Part shown: positions 1-8,777 of the stretch, piece by piece
How positions within the stretch are numbered: position 1 is the stretch's first letter
Layout: each line of letters starts with the position of its first letter
Assembly (NCBI RefSeq): GCF_000003815.2
Contig: NC_049989.1
Location: forward strand, 4,176,524 to 4,240,523
DNA from: Branchiostoma floridae
Lineage: Eukaryota > Chordata > Leptocardii > Amphioxiformes > Branchiostomatidae
Direction of reading: 5' to 3'
Length of the DNA stretch: 64,000 bases
The notes under the pieces: generated by a model
What the model was told of the DNA's origin: nothing
Databases searched by the model: none
The model's input: only the letters and a program-made list of their open reading frames with translations
Made by a program: the position numbers and the translations under genes

Positions 1-1121
1 CCGCGATCCCACGGAGGGGGGCGTACATCAGCGCATGCTAAAAAAGATGTTGGACCCGAACGTACCTTACGTGTAAACAAACATGAATGCTAGCGGTACA
101 ACTTCTCTGCGGGTTCAAACTGCGATTGATTAAGCCAAAGATTTAACTAAAATTTGTGCACTGTAACAAAAATAGCGAGAACAGTTTGGGATCTGAATGA
201 AACTGAACAATAGATTATACGATTTGATACATCGGCTTCTGATCGCGCGCGAAACAGCAGCTCCGAGGACGGCCACTACAAATGTACACTCTCCCACGAT
301 GTGCGATCTTGATTGACAGATCGCGGTTGTTTGAAGATCGTGCCGCCCGCGCCGGACTGTCTGAAACTTTGCAGGACGCAAATTCAATCATTTTTGACAG
401 CCAACCAGCAAAGAGGAAAACTGACAGCAAAAATAACTTGATACTTGTCTATAAATGAGGTTCTGTCGCCGGCGTTCGAAGAACCCCGAAACATGGCTCG
501 CAGAAAATAAACGAAAGACTTGCAGTTCGAAATCTAATACCGGTAAGACCAAGGAGGTTACTTGGTAAGACGGAAAATTTGTGGCAACCAGGAACCGGGA
601 TAAATCTAAAAGAGGGAAGGGCCCATGCAGAAATAAATGTTTTGTCCATCAGACGTGCCCGTCGAAACATTGAATGAGCCAACTGTCTCTTTCTGTCAAA
701 TTTATGCATGGTCAACATATCCGATGCTTTATTTAGTACATTACTTGTGCTCGCGATTATGAGGGTAACGAATTTCTGTTTAGGCTCTGGAAACTACAAC
801 AAGGGCGTGTTTCCCGTCGGCGTGCGAGTTTTCGCGGGTGATTACAGGGGATTGTTGTAAACAAAACAAAACATTATCGTGTTTGGCGATAAGTGGAAGA
901 CAAGAATTGATCCGGTAAAATCTCTTGTTATTAATCAATGTTTTGAGTAGAGTTACTACTATATGGTTCCTCAAGGCGGTTTTATTAAATCCTTAGAATT
1001 TTTGAGTCCATGGCAAACGTGTACAATCATCATCATCTGTGTACAATACATTTTACCGCCATGGTAAAGATCACCGTAATTACGATAAGTTGATTATTAA
1101 TTAGACATCATTAGCTACTTT
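1..1121. other. Non-coding, no gene recognised
   Basis: All open frames here are short, lack recognisable motifs and have no supporting splice sites. The sequence is moderately AT-rich and unremarkable. It could be upstream intergenic DNA or part of a 5' UTR intron of the chondroitin synthase gene that follows. Confidence 0.5.
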
Positions 1122-1737
1122 TGTAGGCTAGGAATTTAGGTTTTCGTCCGCCGGCTTTTTCCTGGAAACACTGCTGCTCGTACCGTCAAGGGCGCAACTC
1201 AGCATGAAGACCTACCTGTTCCTGAGGGAGCTCTTGGGTCGGAACATCGCCATCGGACGTTCCTGCTCATCGGACAGTCGACCAGGGCATATTCCAACCA
1301 TACGCCATGGCATATAATCAACCTTATGTGTTTTTGAATCTATTTATTAAGTGTGTTTTGTCTGATATCAGTTCAAAAGTTCTGTTGAATTCACTAACAC
1401 TAGTTCTAGTTCTACTTTGTTTAACGGTAGCTAGGCTAGAAAAGTAGGATTCAGGTCACCATCCGCCGGCTTCCTTGGCACTTGTCGAGGTTGCAACTCA
1501 GCCAAGACCTACCTGTTCCTGGCGGAGCTCTCGGGACAGAACATCGCTGACGGGCAGTCGACCGACGAAACCATACTCCAGGGCATATATTCAACCTTAT
1601 GTGTTTTTTAATCTATTTGTTGTGTTTTGTCTGCTGTTAGTTCAAAAGTTCTGTTGGATTAACTAACATTGGTTCTATTTCTAATATGGATAAAGGGATT
1701 CGGGTTTCCATCCGTTTAATAGCTTCCTTGGCACAAT
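1122..1737. repeat. Tandem duplication, ~300 bp unit, two copies plus a partial third
   Basis: Unit 1 (about 1122-1424) and unit 2 (about 1426-1680) share, in the same order, a GTCCGCCGGCTT-like block, CAACTCAGC, AAGACCTACCTGTTCCTG, a GGGAGCTC/GGAGCTC block, GAACATCGC, CAGTCGACC, ATCAACCTTATGTGTTTTT and GTTCAAAAGTTCTGTTG. A truncated third start, with GGGATTCGGGTTTCCATCCG and CTTCCTTGGCAC, follows at about 1687-1737. Unit 2 is shorter through several internal deletions, so the duplication is not recent. No coding capacity is evident. Confidence 0.8.
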
Positions 1738-3331
1738 GATGATCGTTGAGAAATCTTACGTGTGTGCAACTTATGTACGCTTCATCATAACATATAACGT
1801 TTAAAACCTGGAAGGTAAGTTTATACCAGGTTTTCCATCATCATTCTGCTGCTATCCGATCGAAAATCATCTATTCCGAGTGTTGGAAATACGGTAAGTA
1901 CATTGCTAAATACGCTAGAGTATGAAGAAACCCAATGTCTTAAGTCATCTCGAGTCGCTGTGGTACCACATACAAAATGTTTCAGTATAAACCACAACTG
2001 AATCTGTCTAACAAAGAGAGAGACGGTTTGTGTGGAACATAACGATGTGGGTTTACGATACATGTCGTTCAAAAATATTCAAAATATATTCATCGACACT
2101 AAATATCGCTATCAAGTAGAATAAACCAAGAAAAAAAAATCAAACACGGCGGAAAAACATGCACCGTGCTGATTGTTCTTACAATAAATGAATGAAGACC
2201 TTTATTGCACATTTTTGCCACGGCGGGCCCGGGCGGTACAGTACCGGTGGGCCCGTTCTTTGAGAATGCCGCCAAACCAAGGTCCTTGGTGAAACTCAAA
2301 GAAGCCGCGCCCCGGCCGCATGTGTCAATCAATTGAGCGGCGCGGTGGGAGGGTCCGGGTCAGACCCATTTTTGCTACAATTCTACCGGTATCTGAACAT
2401 CTAATAAACATATTCACATGCACAAAACATCTATTGATTTTGATTACAACAATGCAGGCCTCATATTTTCACCCCAAACCCCAAAGATTGACAACATTTC
2501 CCACTTTCTAAACGCCACACAAAACTCTATCCTAAGCCGTGACGTCGTGATTACGACGTGTACACGCCGCCTGCGTGTGTCATACCAAGGACGTTACATC
2601 GTTACATCGTTGATCACTATAGAATCTTTGGTTATAATTAATAGGAAGCGAGGACGAAGTAGCTCTAAAATAGCCCCACCATTCCAGGTGTGTATTTGTC
2701 GAACGTTAATGGTGCAAAGATATTCCCATCAAAATGCGTAGGTTTTCCGCGTGCGTGCGAGCGGATGTTCCCGATCGCTGATCACAAATTCGGCGGCAAA
2801 ATCTTCGATAAAAAACACACCAAAACCTCTTCAAAGCGGATTATTTGACAGAGAACTCCTTTTTTTTTCAGTGCTGTGCCGTTAAATTCTTTATATACAC
2901 TGATATAAACATAGCCAAACACGTAGTTCCTGCAAGCTCGGCCTCGCGAGGAGCCGCCAATACCTTCGTTTCCCGCCAACAGTTGTGCAAATCTGTGGTA
3001 CTGTCCGTTTTTGGACCGTCACGCTATGGACAGCTACACCTAAACTAAAGTCTTTGAAATCCCGCCAAGCGTATCGTCGGGGTCAAAGTAGGCTTTTCGA
3101 TGATCACACCTGTCTTTCAAGTGACCACTTCCATTAGGACAAGTACCATAGCGCAAGCGAAAGGCAGACAAAATAGTCAAAAGATATTTGATGATTTCAG
3201 AAGGCGTGGCGTTCTGACACCGTGATAAGGACATGTTTGCATACATAGTCTGCTCCAGTAAGTGTGTTTAGTCGTTCGGTTAAGCGGAAACGGCAACATA
3301 GGAAAGGACAAGAGGAAATCCATAACTTACC
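1738..3331. other. Non-coding stretch upstream of the chondroitin synthase pair
   Basis: No protein gene is recognised. At about 2190-2340 a segment read on the minus strand ends in TGTGCAATAAAGGTCTTCATTCATT. This resembles the 3' end of a truncated CR1/L2-type LINE, but the resemblance is weak. The rest shows nothing I can name. A 5' non-coding exon of the plus-strand synthase gene may lie here but cannot be placed. Confidence 0.4.
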
Positions 3332-3357
3332 TGTTTGTTTGTTTGTTTGTTTGTTTC
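3332..3357. repeat. (TTTG)n microsatellite
   Basis: About six perfect TTTG units. On the minus strand the run ends in CAG|GTAAGT, a good splice-donor match, but no exon supports it. Confidence 0.9.
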
Positions 3358-3433
3358 TTATTTAGTTCCACCAAGGTTTGTCGTGTACAACACGTAACAT
3401 CTTGGTGCATGTGCAGTCGTAAAGCAAATCTGT

Positions 3434-3631
3434 AATACTAAATGCAGAAACTTTCGCGATGGTTTAATGTTCGTGGTGGCCGCTTCACGGCGAGCTTAAA
3501 ACCACCGCGAACATTTTTCCATAGCAGTAAGAGACTATAGTGCATGGTGATACTGCAAACTTAAAACCACCGCGAAAAGTATTTTTCCCGCTACCGCAAA
3601 ATTAAATCCCCGATAACTTAAATGCAGTAAC
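3434..3631. mobile_element. MITE of the 'AACCACCGCGAA' family, copy 1
   Basis: The copy begins TACTAAATGCAGAAACTTTCGCG and ends with the inverted counterpart CCCCGATAACTTAAATGCAGTA. In between it repeats AAACCACCGCGAA and carries the diagnostic GCAGTAAGAGACTATAGTGCA. Further copies lie at 30948-31103, 40192-40351, 42902-43024, 46911-47106 and, split by another insertion, at 47528-49214. The inverted ends and small size mark it as a non-autonomous DNA transposon. Confidence 0.8.
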
Positions 3632-3838
3632 ACAAGATTGGAAAACTTTTTTTTTCTCACAAGATTGGAATATTTTTATTCAACTGCCCATGCGACATAG
3701 GATAATACCACAGAAGGTACTAATCAGCTGTATAGGTGGTTTTTGTTATGTTCGTTTCTTTAAGAGATCACACCTTAATGCACCTTAAGTTGTGCTCTCC
3801 GGATCCGTGAACTTAAACACATATTTTTTTTCTTGCAG

Positions 3839-3854
3839 CGTCTCTAAGAAAGCC
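3839..3854 (+). other. 5' UTR tail of CHSY-A after a splice acceptor
   Basis: A T-rich tract running into TTTCTTGCAG ends at 3838, and only 16 nt separate it from GCCATGG, a strong Kozak context. The open frame continues upstream of the acceptor, but the protein there resembles nothing. The acceptor therefore decides the start at 3855. The paralogue on the other strand has the same arrangement, with an acceptor 18 nt before its ATG, so a non-coding first exon probably exists upstream in both genes. Confidence 0.6.
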
Positions 3855-5072
3855 ATGGAAATGCATTTATTTGATTTACGTCTGTCGAGAAAGACCAAAA
3901 GAACAGTATCATTCATATCAGGGGTCATCATTGGATTTTGGATAGCGCTTTCAATGATGACCCATCTACGAGACAAATATGAGAGATGTCCTGTATCTTC
4001 TACATCAGAATGGACGTCCGGCGTGCCTGAACAAGGTTGGCAAGCAGGGTACGGTCCAACAAGTCTCGAAAATAATCAGAGTCACATCTACATTGGTGTC
4101 ATAACAGCACGAAAGTATCTGGACTCGAGAGCAATGGCAGTCTATAAAACCTGGGGCAAACAAGTTCCCGGGAAAGTCGAATTCTTCTCCACCTACGACG
4201 CAAGCGGCTGGTCTCCAGCGGGTCTGCCGGTTGTCTCCAGTATCCCAGGAATCGACGACACCTACCCGCCTCAGAAGAAGTCCTTCCTGATGCTGAAGTA
4301 CATGCATGACTTTTACATTGACAAGTATGACTGGTTCATCCGAGCAGATGATGATGTTTACATTCGCGTGGACAAGCTAGACAGATTCTTACGCTCGGTT
4401 AATTCAAGTAAACTTCTTTACGTCGGACAGCCGGGATTTGGAAAGGACGATGAGTTTGGTAAACTGGGATTGCGCGAGGAAGGTAACTACTGTATGCGCG
4501 GTCCTGGGATGATCATGAGCCGGGAGGTCCTGAGGCGGGTGGCCCCACACATATCCTGGTGCTTAAGAAACCTCTACTCCTCTCATGAAGACGTGGAGAT
4601 AGGTCGATGCATCAAAACGTTTGCGGGTGTTGACTGCACGTGGGCGTATGACACCAGGGATGTATTTTTCAATGATTACAAAAATTATCATATGGGTCGA
4701 ATAGAAGAACTGGGGATCTCTATCATCAACCGTGCAATCACCTTGCATCCCAACAAAAGACCGGAGTATCAGTACAAGCTCCATAACAAGTTTCAGTCGC
4801 TGAGGTTGGACGACTTGAATGAGCGTGTCCTCGCACTTTATCGCGAGAGTAATCACATCAGTGGCCTCCTCCAACAGCCACCCACTGGTTTAGCCTTAAC
4901 CCTTGGAAGACAACCTTCTTTAACCAGTTACAGACCAAGACACGTCCATGACGTCCTGGTGTGGGAATTTTTCACCAGAAGGAAAATGTACGGGTATTCA
5001 TCAAAGAGTGGCCAACCAGCTAGAGGAGTCTCGAGGCTAATGAGGGAGGCTATAGACTCTGCAATGCAGAAG
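3855..5072 (+). CDS. CHSY1-like: Chondroitin sulfate synthase CHSY-A, exon 1 (residues 1-406)
   Basis: First coding exon of a bifunctional chondroitin polymerase, which adds alternating glucuronic acid and GalNAc to growing chondroitin chains in the Golgi. A short basic cytosolic tail (residues 1-17) precedes a membrane anchor at about 18-35, then a stem, as expected for a type II Golgi enzyme. The GT31-like domain follows: HIYIGVITARKYLDSRA, YPPQKKSF at 137-144, the metal-binding DDD at 165-167 in WFIRADDDVYI, GPGMIMSREVLRR, HEDVEIGRC from 244 and AITLHPNK. The order and spacing match animal CHSY1/CHSY3. The exon closes with REAIDSAMQK, which aligns without a gap to the corresponding segment of vertebrate CHSY1, and is spliced in phase 0 at AAG|GCAATT. 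CHSY1 versus CHSY3 cannot be decided, because vertebrates duplicated the gene separately. Confidence 0.93.
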
Positions 5073-5140
5073 GCAATTTGTGTTGTTGTTCTTAAAGCTA
5101 GTTGCTGGCTTGTTGTATCTCGATATCAACTTAACTAATG

Positions 5141-5266
5141 TCTAAGCAGATCTCATCGTAGCATCAGATAGTATCTTTCGGTAGCCAGACACACTCCTAG
5201 GCCGGCTACACTCCTTTGCCAGCTTTTCTGTACTATCTTATGCTACCGTAGGATCTGCTTGGAGAT
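5141..5266. mobile_element. MITE of the 'CTCCAAGCAGATC' palindromic family, copy 1
   Basis: Starts TCTAAGCAGATCTCATCGTAGCAT and ends with the inverted match ATGCTACCGTAGGATCTGCTTGGAGA. The inner arms carry AGATAGTATC/TACTATCTTA and a GGCTACACTCCTTTGCCAGC core. Related copies lie at 12588-12773, 16775-16920, 17036-17170 and 41704-41832. It sits wholly inside the CHSY-A intron. Confidence 0.8.
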
Positions 5267-5399
5267 AATAACTGAACCACCTGAAAGTCATAATGTCTGC
5301 AATTACTTTAAGCATTTTTTTCTATTTGCTTTTGGACAGACAAGGACAATGTGGCACTGCACTGAAGTTTTTGTAACTTATATCAACAGGTCAACATCC

Positions 5400-5548
5400 T
5401 CCAATCCCCATTTTTACACCTGGGTGAAGTGAGGAAAGTCGTGTAAAGTGCCTTTCCCAAGGGCACAACGTCGGGGGCACGGCGAGTATCGAACTCGGGA
5501 CCTCTAGATTCCGAGCCGAACGCTCTACCAGTTACGCTACGCCCGACG
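5400..5548 (-). mobile_element. tRNA-derived SINE (minus strand)
   Basis: Read on the minus strand from about 5547, the element starts GTCGGGCGTAGCGTAACTGG. This contains TAGCGTAACTGG, a perfect match to the pol III A box. It continues through an anticodon-arm-like segment to a T-arm CGAG-TTCGATA-CTCG, a B-box-like site. A conserved SINE body follows, with GTGCCCTTGGGAAAGGCACTT and CACTTCACCCAGGTGTAAA. The tRNA-like head plus this fixed non-tRNA body marks a SINE rather than a tRNA gene. The body resembles the conserved central domains of fish and invertebrate SINEs, an inference from motif similarity. Confidence 0.7.
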
Positions 5549-5656
5549 CCACACGTTAAGCATTTGGACAGGAAACTACGAAAATATTTGGATCCCAACG
5601 TTCTCAGCAAATTGTCGTGATGGATTTCTTAACATACCTATTTACTTGCATTTTAG

Positions 5657-6805
5657 GTTGTGGAAAAAATCAACTCGGGATCTGCAAGATCACGCCGGAC
5701 TGTCAAGTATAACGACCTGAAGTACGGCTACTGGCGAGTGAGCCCGCTGGTCGGCCTGCAGTACGTACTCCAGTCTTTCCTCACCCTGCGAGAGTACCAC
5801 CACGGCAGAAGGACGCTGACCGTCAGGAAGCATGTTGTTGTCCAGCAGTCCTTCCAGTCCGTCCAATTCACTGAAGACGATTCAGAGCAACAAAGCAGTT
5901 TCACTGGTGACAATTTGAACGGAGAAAGGACGTCTCACGACGATACTGTTCACATCATAGTGCCTTTGACTGGTAGAACAGCGTCATTTGAAAGGTTTAT
6001 GGAGAACTATGAAAAGGTCTGTCTACAAACAAACGAGAATGCGAAGCTTCTGATAATTTTATTCAAGAACTCGAACGAAGTGGAAAACGAAAGTGAACAG
6101 GTTAAGAAACGTACCTCTACATATCAACTGAAATATCCTAAAGCTTACTTGAAACTTATCACTGTAGACCGAGAGTTTTCTCGTGGATTCGCGCTGGACA
6201 TAGGAGCGTCTCAGTTCACAGACAATTCTCTACTTTTCTTCTGTGACGTAGATATTGTCTTTAAACAGGACGTCCTACAACGCTGTCGTTCAAGAAGTAT
6301 AGCAGGTGAACAAGTCTACTACCCGGTGATGTTCAGCCAATACGATCCGCGTTTTGCTTACGGTGACCAATCAAATACAAGTAACGTTACGTCACCGCTA
6401 AAAATCCATCAGAAAGTTCTTACACAACAGTCAACATCAAGCAGCAAGGATGTAAGAGACACTTTTTACCATTTTAACAAGGACTCTGGATATTGGCGAC
6501 ACAGCAGTTATGGAATGATTTGTCTTTTTGGAGAGGACTTTTCTCGTTCGGGTAAATTTAACACCACGATTAGAGGGTGGGGGTTGGAAGATGTGGACCT
6601 CTGCAATAAGTTAGTAGCCAGTGGGATCAACATATTCCGTGCGACTGATCCGGGACTAGTGCATGTGTACCATCCTATTCATTGTGATCCTCTACTGCCA
6701 GAGAAACAATACAAGATGTGCCTAGGGTCTAAAGCTAATACGTACGGCAGTACTGCCAAGCTAGTCAAAAGATGGTTCGACATTCAACCAATGGGGCTAA
6801 AATGA
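5657..6805 (+). CDS. CHSY1-like: Chondroitin sulfate synthase CHSY-A, exon 2 (residues 407-788)
   Basis: Second and last coding exon, beginning VVEKINS right after the acceptor; the GTG near its start is an internal valine codon, not a start. It opens with the family's YGYWRVSP linker (YGYRRVNP in most members) and then carries the C-terminal chondroitin GalNAc-transferase domain. That has DVD at 603-605 in LLFFCDVDIVF, QVYYPVMFSQYDP, the GWGLEDVDL block at 713-721, HVYH from 742, and the closing KMCLGSKANTYGS. The enzyme totals 788 aa, close to the roughly 800 aa usual for CHSY1. A low-complexity, Ser/Thr-rich loop follows FSQYDP. TGA at 6803-6805 ends the gene about 270 bp from the stop codon of the opposing paralogue. 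Confidence 0.93.
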   Translation, partial: VVEKINSGSARSRRTVKYNDLKYGYWRVSPLVGLQYVLQSFLTLREYHHGRRTLTVRKHVVVQQSFQSVQFTEDDSEQQSSFTGDNLNGERTSHDDTVHIIVPLTGRTASFERFMENYEKVCLQTNENAKLLIILFKNSNEVENESEQVKKRTSTYQLKYPKAYLKLITVDREFSRGFALDIGASQFTDNSLLFFCDVDIVFKQDVLQRCRSRSIAGEQVYYPVMFSQYDPRFAYGDQSNTSNVTSPLKIHQKVLTQQSTSSSKDVRDTFYHFNKDSGYWRHSSYGMICLFGEDFSRSGKFNTTIRGWGLEDVDLCNKLVASGINIFRATDPGLVHVYHPIHCDPLLPEKQYKMCLGSKANTYGSTAKLVKRWFDIQPMGLK

Positions 6806-7071
6806 AGAACCTAAATAAGTGTGTTGATAACAGCACGGGTGGCCACAAAGAATAGCATGTGTAGCATGACATACGGTTACACCTACAACCATCCTCCTGA
6901 TGAAAGAATAATGATAGAGGCTTTATTCTTTACCATCTGATAAACTATTCTGAGTTGGATCATCTTTATCATCAATCATTTACATTTTAATCCATTACAC
7001 ACACCCTTCTCATCTTTTTATTGCATGTGCTTACATCAATGTTGGGATGTCCAGTGGATGTCTCCCAAAAC
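6806..7071. other. Shared 3' intergenic strip between the convergent CHSY genes
   Basis: Only 266 bp separate the two stop codons, so the 3' UTRs probably abut or overlap. No canonical AATAAA is visible for the plus-strand gene; AATAAT occurs near 6909. The minus-strand gene has a canonical signal at 7017-7022. Confidence 0.6.
7017..7022 (-). terminator. Polyadenylation signal AATAAA for CHSY-B
   Basis: AATAAA on the minus strand, about 50 nt past the TGA of CHSY-B. It is the only canonical signal in the intergenic strip on that strand. Confidence 0.5.
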
Positions 7072-8424
7072 TCAGGTGGTGTTTCTTTTTTGTCGCATCT
7101 TTCTCCAAACCCTGCCCAACCTTGCTGCACTCCCGTATGTATTAGCCCTCGCACCTAGACACATTCTGTACTGTTTTTCGCTCAGTGCGGGGTCACAGTG
7201 TATGGTATGGAAGACATGGACCATTCCGGGGTCTACCACCCTCATGACCCGGATGTCCTTCTTCACGAACTTCTCATACAGGTCAACATCCTCCAGTCCC
7301 CACCCCTCAATGGTTGGATCGAATCCATCCGTCCGGAGGAAGTCAGACTGGTAAAGACACACCATTCCAAAGCCATAGTAACGCCAATATCCTGCATCCT
7401 TACTGAACACGTAATGGTGCATCATAGATTCCTCGGATGATGGGAAGTCTGAAACTTGGGAATGTCTAGGACGAGATAACCGGGTTGTTGTCATTGTCTT
7501 ATTACTTAATCGTCCGCTAGAAGAAATGATCATCTGATGTGGACTTTGTCGAGATGCTGATTGGTTAACAACGTCATTGCCTTGGCCACCAACCAATGGG
7601 TTTGGTGGATTTCTATGAGCAGTCGTCGACCTCTGAGTTGGTTTGTTTCCGATGATTGTCACTGGATCGTACTGACTGAAGGCAACTGGGAAGTACGCTT
7701 GGTGGCCATGAATTGTGTTCCATCGACATCGTTCCAAGAACTCAGGTCTGAAAACTAAGTCCACGTCACAGAAGAACAGAAGTGACGTGTTGGTAAAAAC
7801 AGACGCTCCAAAGCCGAGTGCAAGGCCTTTAGAGAACTTTCTGTCCGCTGGCAAGATCTTCAGATATGCATCCGGATATTTCATACTGTACGAGATAACC
7901 AATTTCCAAATTGCAGCAGTCTGATCGGGCTGCTTATAGGCACCTTTGAATAAAATTACAAGAAGTCGAACGTTTTCTCCAGTCTTTAAACAGGACCTCT
8001 CGTAACTCTTCATGAATCTCCTGAAGGCCTGTAGACGCCCTGCCACCGGGACAATGGCATGTATCGTTTCCTTTTGTCTACTCCTTTCAGTCCGCCTTTT
8101 GAATTTGTCAGCTTCGTGCACGTGATGCGTTTCGTTGATATTCTGTCCTAAACCCCTCTTCGTGTCGTCATCACCATCATCTTCCCTGTCTATCTCGTGC
8201 TCTTCGAATACGATCTGGCTGAATGACTGCTGTAGATACGCGTGTTTTCGTACCTCTAGAGTACTGTTTTCTCCTATGTACTCGTGGCTAACAAGGTCTA
8301 GTAGGAGATCCAATACACATTCAGTCCCGCACATGGGATTCACCCGCCGGTAGCCGTAGTATATCTCCCGGTAGTACGCCGTCCTCCGGTCTCTCCGTGC
8401 ATTCTTGTTGATCAGCTCCATTGC
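7072..8424 (-). CDS. CHSY1-like: Chondroitin sulfate synthase CHSY-B, exon 2 (residues 409-858)
   Basis: Second coding exon, spliced in at TTCTAAAG|GCAATGGAG so that the protein reads AMELINKNARR; the ATG at 8421 is internal. YGYRRVNPMCG and VRKHAYLQQSFSQI match CHSY1 closely. The GalNAc-transferase domain carries DVD at 628-630 in LLFFCDVDLVF, FSQYDPV, GWGLEDVDLY from 782, HVFHTIHCDP and MCLGARANTYGS. Between FSQYDP and the GYWRYYGFG block lies a long Ser/Thr/Asn-rich insertion, roughly 70 residues more than vertebrate CHSY1, probably a surface loop. This makes the enzyme 858 aa. The catalytic residues look intact, so it is probably active. Closest relative in the window is CHSY-A, and B looks the more conserved in this linker region. 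Confidence 0.93.
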   Translation of the reverse strand, partial: AMELINKNARRDRRTAYYREIYYGYRRVNPMCGTECVLDLLLDLVSHEYIGENSTLEVRKHAYLQQSFSQIVFEEHEIDREDDGDDDTKRGLGQNINETHHVHEADKFKRRTERSRQKETIHAIVPVAGRLQAFRRFMKSYERSCLKTGENVRLLVILFKGAYKQPDQTAAIWKLVISYSMKYPDAYLKILPADRKFSKGLALGFGASVFTNTSLLFFCDVDLVFRPEFLERCRWNTIHGHQAYFPVAFSQYDPVTIIGNKPTQRSTTAHRNPPNPLVGGQGNDVVNQSASRQSPHQMIISSSGRLSNKTMTTTRLSRPRHSQVSDFPSSEESMMHHYVFSKDAGYWRYYGFGMVCLYQSDFLRTDGFDPTIEGWGLEDVDLYEKFVKKDIRVMRVVDPGMVHVFHTIHCDPALSEKQYRMCLGARANTYGSAARLGRVWRKMRQKRNTT

Positions 8425-8777
8425 CTTTAGAATATGGGGAAAGAGGTATTGTAAGACCGTGGGTCACAACCCATGGTACTAGTATATGAAATACACAATG
8501 GTACAAATCAATGTCACCGTTATAAGACATATATCCTATCAAGTAGAATTTGAAGACGGCGTAATGACCATGATGATGATGATGATGAATGACCATGGTG
8601 GTCAGGGTGGACTTTCATTTACCGAATTTAGCCACTACCTCAAGGCCACTCCACAACGCCATGTCTCACTCAGAAATATGGCCGTTTTATTGTCAGGGTT
8701 TTACGTAGCTTTACATGTTTTTTTTTGCCTAGACTACCAAGTGAGGCTAGCTAGGGACATAGAAAATGTATAGTTAC
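8425..8777 (-). other. Intron of CHSY-B (GT-AG, phase 0)
   Basis: Donor GAACAG|GTAACT and acceptor TTCTAAAG on the minus strand. It lies at the same codon boundary as the CHSY-A intron. It contains a short (ATG)n run near 8568-8590 and no recognised repeat. Confidence 0.85.

Larger units (their letters stand above)
5073..5656 (+). other. Intron of CHSY-A, apparent GC-AG class
   Basis: The exon end inferred from homology leaves AAG|GCAATT as donor, close to the AG|GCAAGT consensus of GC introns. The acceptor is TTACTTGCATTTTAG|GTTGTG. Both sides are phase 0 and join the protein exactly where the paralogue's GT-AG intron lies. The 584 nt hold a palindromic MITE (5141-5266) and a tRNA-derived SINE (about 5400-5548). 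Confidence 0.75.

Noticed and set aside
3792-3854. Upstream in-frame start of CHSY-A at 3792
   Set aside because: A strong splice acceptor at 3838 lies between it and the Kozak ATG at 3855, and the extra residues match nothing.
5073-5138. Continuation of CHSY-A exon 1 to the stop at 5136-5138
   Set aside because: The residues after AMQK have no homology and the next exon resumes exactly where the paralogue does; this is intron read-through. It remains possible as an intron-retained transcript.
5468-5547. Functional tRNA gene on the minus strand
   Set aside because: The acceptor stem pairs poorly past the first bases, the anticodon arm is irregular, and the sequence runs straight into a conserved SINE body with no pol III terminator at the tRNA end.
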